A stretch of DNA of 64,000 nucleotides from Mariniblastus sp. (GTDB lineage: Bacteria; Planctomycetota; Planctomycetia; Pirellulales; Pirellulaceae): assembly GCA_014237975.1 (NCBI GenBank), contig JABACA010000006.1, positions 1-64,000 on the forward strand, in the 5' to 3' direction. Numbering within the stretch: position 1 is the stretch's first letter; the number at the start of each line of letters is the position of its first letter. Position numbers and translations under genes: made by a program. The notes beneath the pieces are model-generated. The model saw nothing but the letters and a program-made list of their open reading frames with translations, ran no database searches and was not told where the DNA came from. Positions 63,203 to 64,000 of this stretch are shown piece by piece.

Positions 63203-64000
63203 ATGAACTTGGCCATCCTTTCTCGAAGCAAAAATTGTTATAGCACTCAACGACTTTGCGAGGCGGCCGAACGACGAGGCAAAGTGGTTCAGGTCCTTGA
63301 TACGCTCAAATTCTCAATCGATTCAGATAGAGGTGATCCTGATTTATTCTATCAAGGGCAGCAGTTGCCCGATTTCGATGCCGTGCTGCCACGAATTGGT
63401 GCCTCGGTCACCTATTTTGGCACTGCTGTCGTAAGACAGTTCGAACAGATGGATGTCTTCTGTGCCAACAGCTCGTCGGGAATTTCCAACTCCCGCGACA
63501 AACTTCGCAGTCTGCAAATCCTGAGTCGTCATAACATCGGTATTCCGAAAACCGCATTCGTTCGTTCACGTAGTGACGTACTGCCTGCCATTGAAAGAAT
63601 CGGCGGAGCACCGGTGATTATCAAGCTGCTGGAAGGGACACAGGGAGTTGGCGTTATCCTGGCCGACAAAGTCAGCATTGCCGAAGCCATTATTGAAACC
63701 TTGCAGTCCACCAAGCAAAACGTGCTGCTGCAGAAGTTCGTGTCGGAGAGCAAGGGACGTGATATTCGAGCGTTTGTGATTGGGGATCGGGTCGTCGCTG
63801 CCATCAGGCGGGTTGCCCAGGGGCAAGAGTTCCGCAGTAACGTGCACCGCGGAGGCAAGACCGAGCCGGTCATTCTGGATGACACCTATTGCCAGACCGC
63901 GATACGAGCCACGCAGATCATGGGGCTGCGAATTGCGGGTGTCGATATGCTGGAGGGACGCGATGGTCCCCAAGTCATGGAAATCAATTCCTCGCCCGGT
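63203..64000 (+). CDS. rimK: RimK-like ATP-grasp glutamate ligase (3' end outside window)
   Basis: 266 residues visible from the ATG at 63203, preceded by GGGAG. The RimK N-terminal domain (MNLAILSRSKNCYSTQRL) is followed by an ATP-grasp fold (PVIIKLLEGTQGVGVILADK with the glycine-rich loop, LLQKFVSESKGRDIRAFVIGD, GVDMLEGRDGPQVMEINSSPG with the metal-binding Glu and Asn). The window ends at the INSSPG motif; E. coli RimK has 300 residues, so only about 30 residues are missing. It adds glutamates to the ribosomal protein S6 or other targets. Confidence 0.95.
   Translation, partial: MNLAILSRSKNCYSTQRLCEAAERRGKVVQVLDTLKFSIDSDRGDPDLFYQGQQLPDFDAVLPRIGASVTYFGTAVVRQFEQMDVFCANSSSGISNSRDKLRSLQILSRHNIGIPKTAFVRSRSDVLPAIERIGGAPVIIKLLEGTQGVGVILADKVSIAEAIIETLQSTKQNVLLQKFVSESKGRDIRAFVIGDRVVAAIRRVAQGQEFRSNVHRGGKTEPVILDDTYCQTAIRATQIMGLRIAGVDMLEGRDGPQVMEINSSPG

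Noticed and set aside
1..64000. tRNA, rRNA, CRISPR, insertion sequence or prophage
   Set aside because: No tRNA-like T-loop/acceptor pair, no repeat-spacer pattern, no transposase or integrase motif was found on reading both strands; all repeats seen are in-frame coding repeats.

Overview
This window is a chromosomal segment of a planctomycete, most likely a marine or aquatic member of the Pirellulales. Hallmarks of that group seen here are three formylglycine-type sulfatases, a cytochrome c/DUF1549/DUF1553 protein paired with a DUF1501 protein, a giant protein opening with the LEPRHLLA motif, a Tat-exported Gfo/Idh/MocA oxidoreductase, and PQQ-propeller and EF-hand secreted proteins. Genes lie on both strands in short operons. 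I found no rRNA, tRNA, CRISPR array, insertion sequence or phage gene.

Layout. 1-5.4 kb: partial methyltransferase, DUF1501 protein, large cytochrome c protein. 5.9-8.2 kb: heme A synthase broken by a single-base frameshift, then an EF-hand protein fused to an iodothyronine-deiodinase-like domain whose catalytic position is an in-frame TGA. 8.3-24.3 kb: sulfatases, SSS transporter, DUF4956 membrane protein, Gly-rich EF-hand protein, HtrA-like protease, FHA protein, EVE protein, flotillin-like FloA, MnmA. 24.8-31.2 kb: 1562-residue LEPR-XLL protein and a SASA/SGNH esterase. 31.4-36 kb: FMN reductase, TypA, exonuclease, peptidase T. 36-43.3 kb: a heavy-metal RND efflux operon (TolC, Cys/His-rich protein, His-repeat adaptor, pump). 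43.6-52 kb: AsmA/TamB-like protein, MBL hydrolase, M28 peptidase, Cys glutathione peroxidase, protoporphyrinogen oxidase. 52.2-53.3 kb: His/Asp-rich lipoprotein and a heavy-metal-associated (HMA) lipoprotein whose first metal-binding Cys is replaced by an in-frame TGA. 53.6-64 kb: Gfo/Idh oxidoreductase, S41 peptidase, LolA-like protein, M48 protease with CmoA, CmoB, PQQ-propeller protein, and a Zn_protease/RimK pair running off the right edge.

Main result. Two genes about 45 kb apart read straight through an in-frame TGA into the rest of a recognisable domain, at exactly the redox or metal-binding Cys/Sec position. Each TGA is followed by a perfect 7-bp hairpin whose apical loop starts 17-19 nt after it and includes or adjoins a GGU motif, as in bacterial SECIS elements. 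I read both as selenoproteins: a calcium-binding-module/deiodinase fusion and a Sec-x-x-Cys HMA lipoprotein. The organism should then encode selA, selB, selC and selD elsewhere.

Limits. Family calls rest on motifs and remembered family features; no search was run. Start codons were chosen by signal peptide, ribosome-binding site and domain fit.
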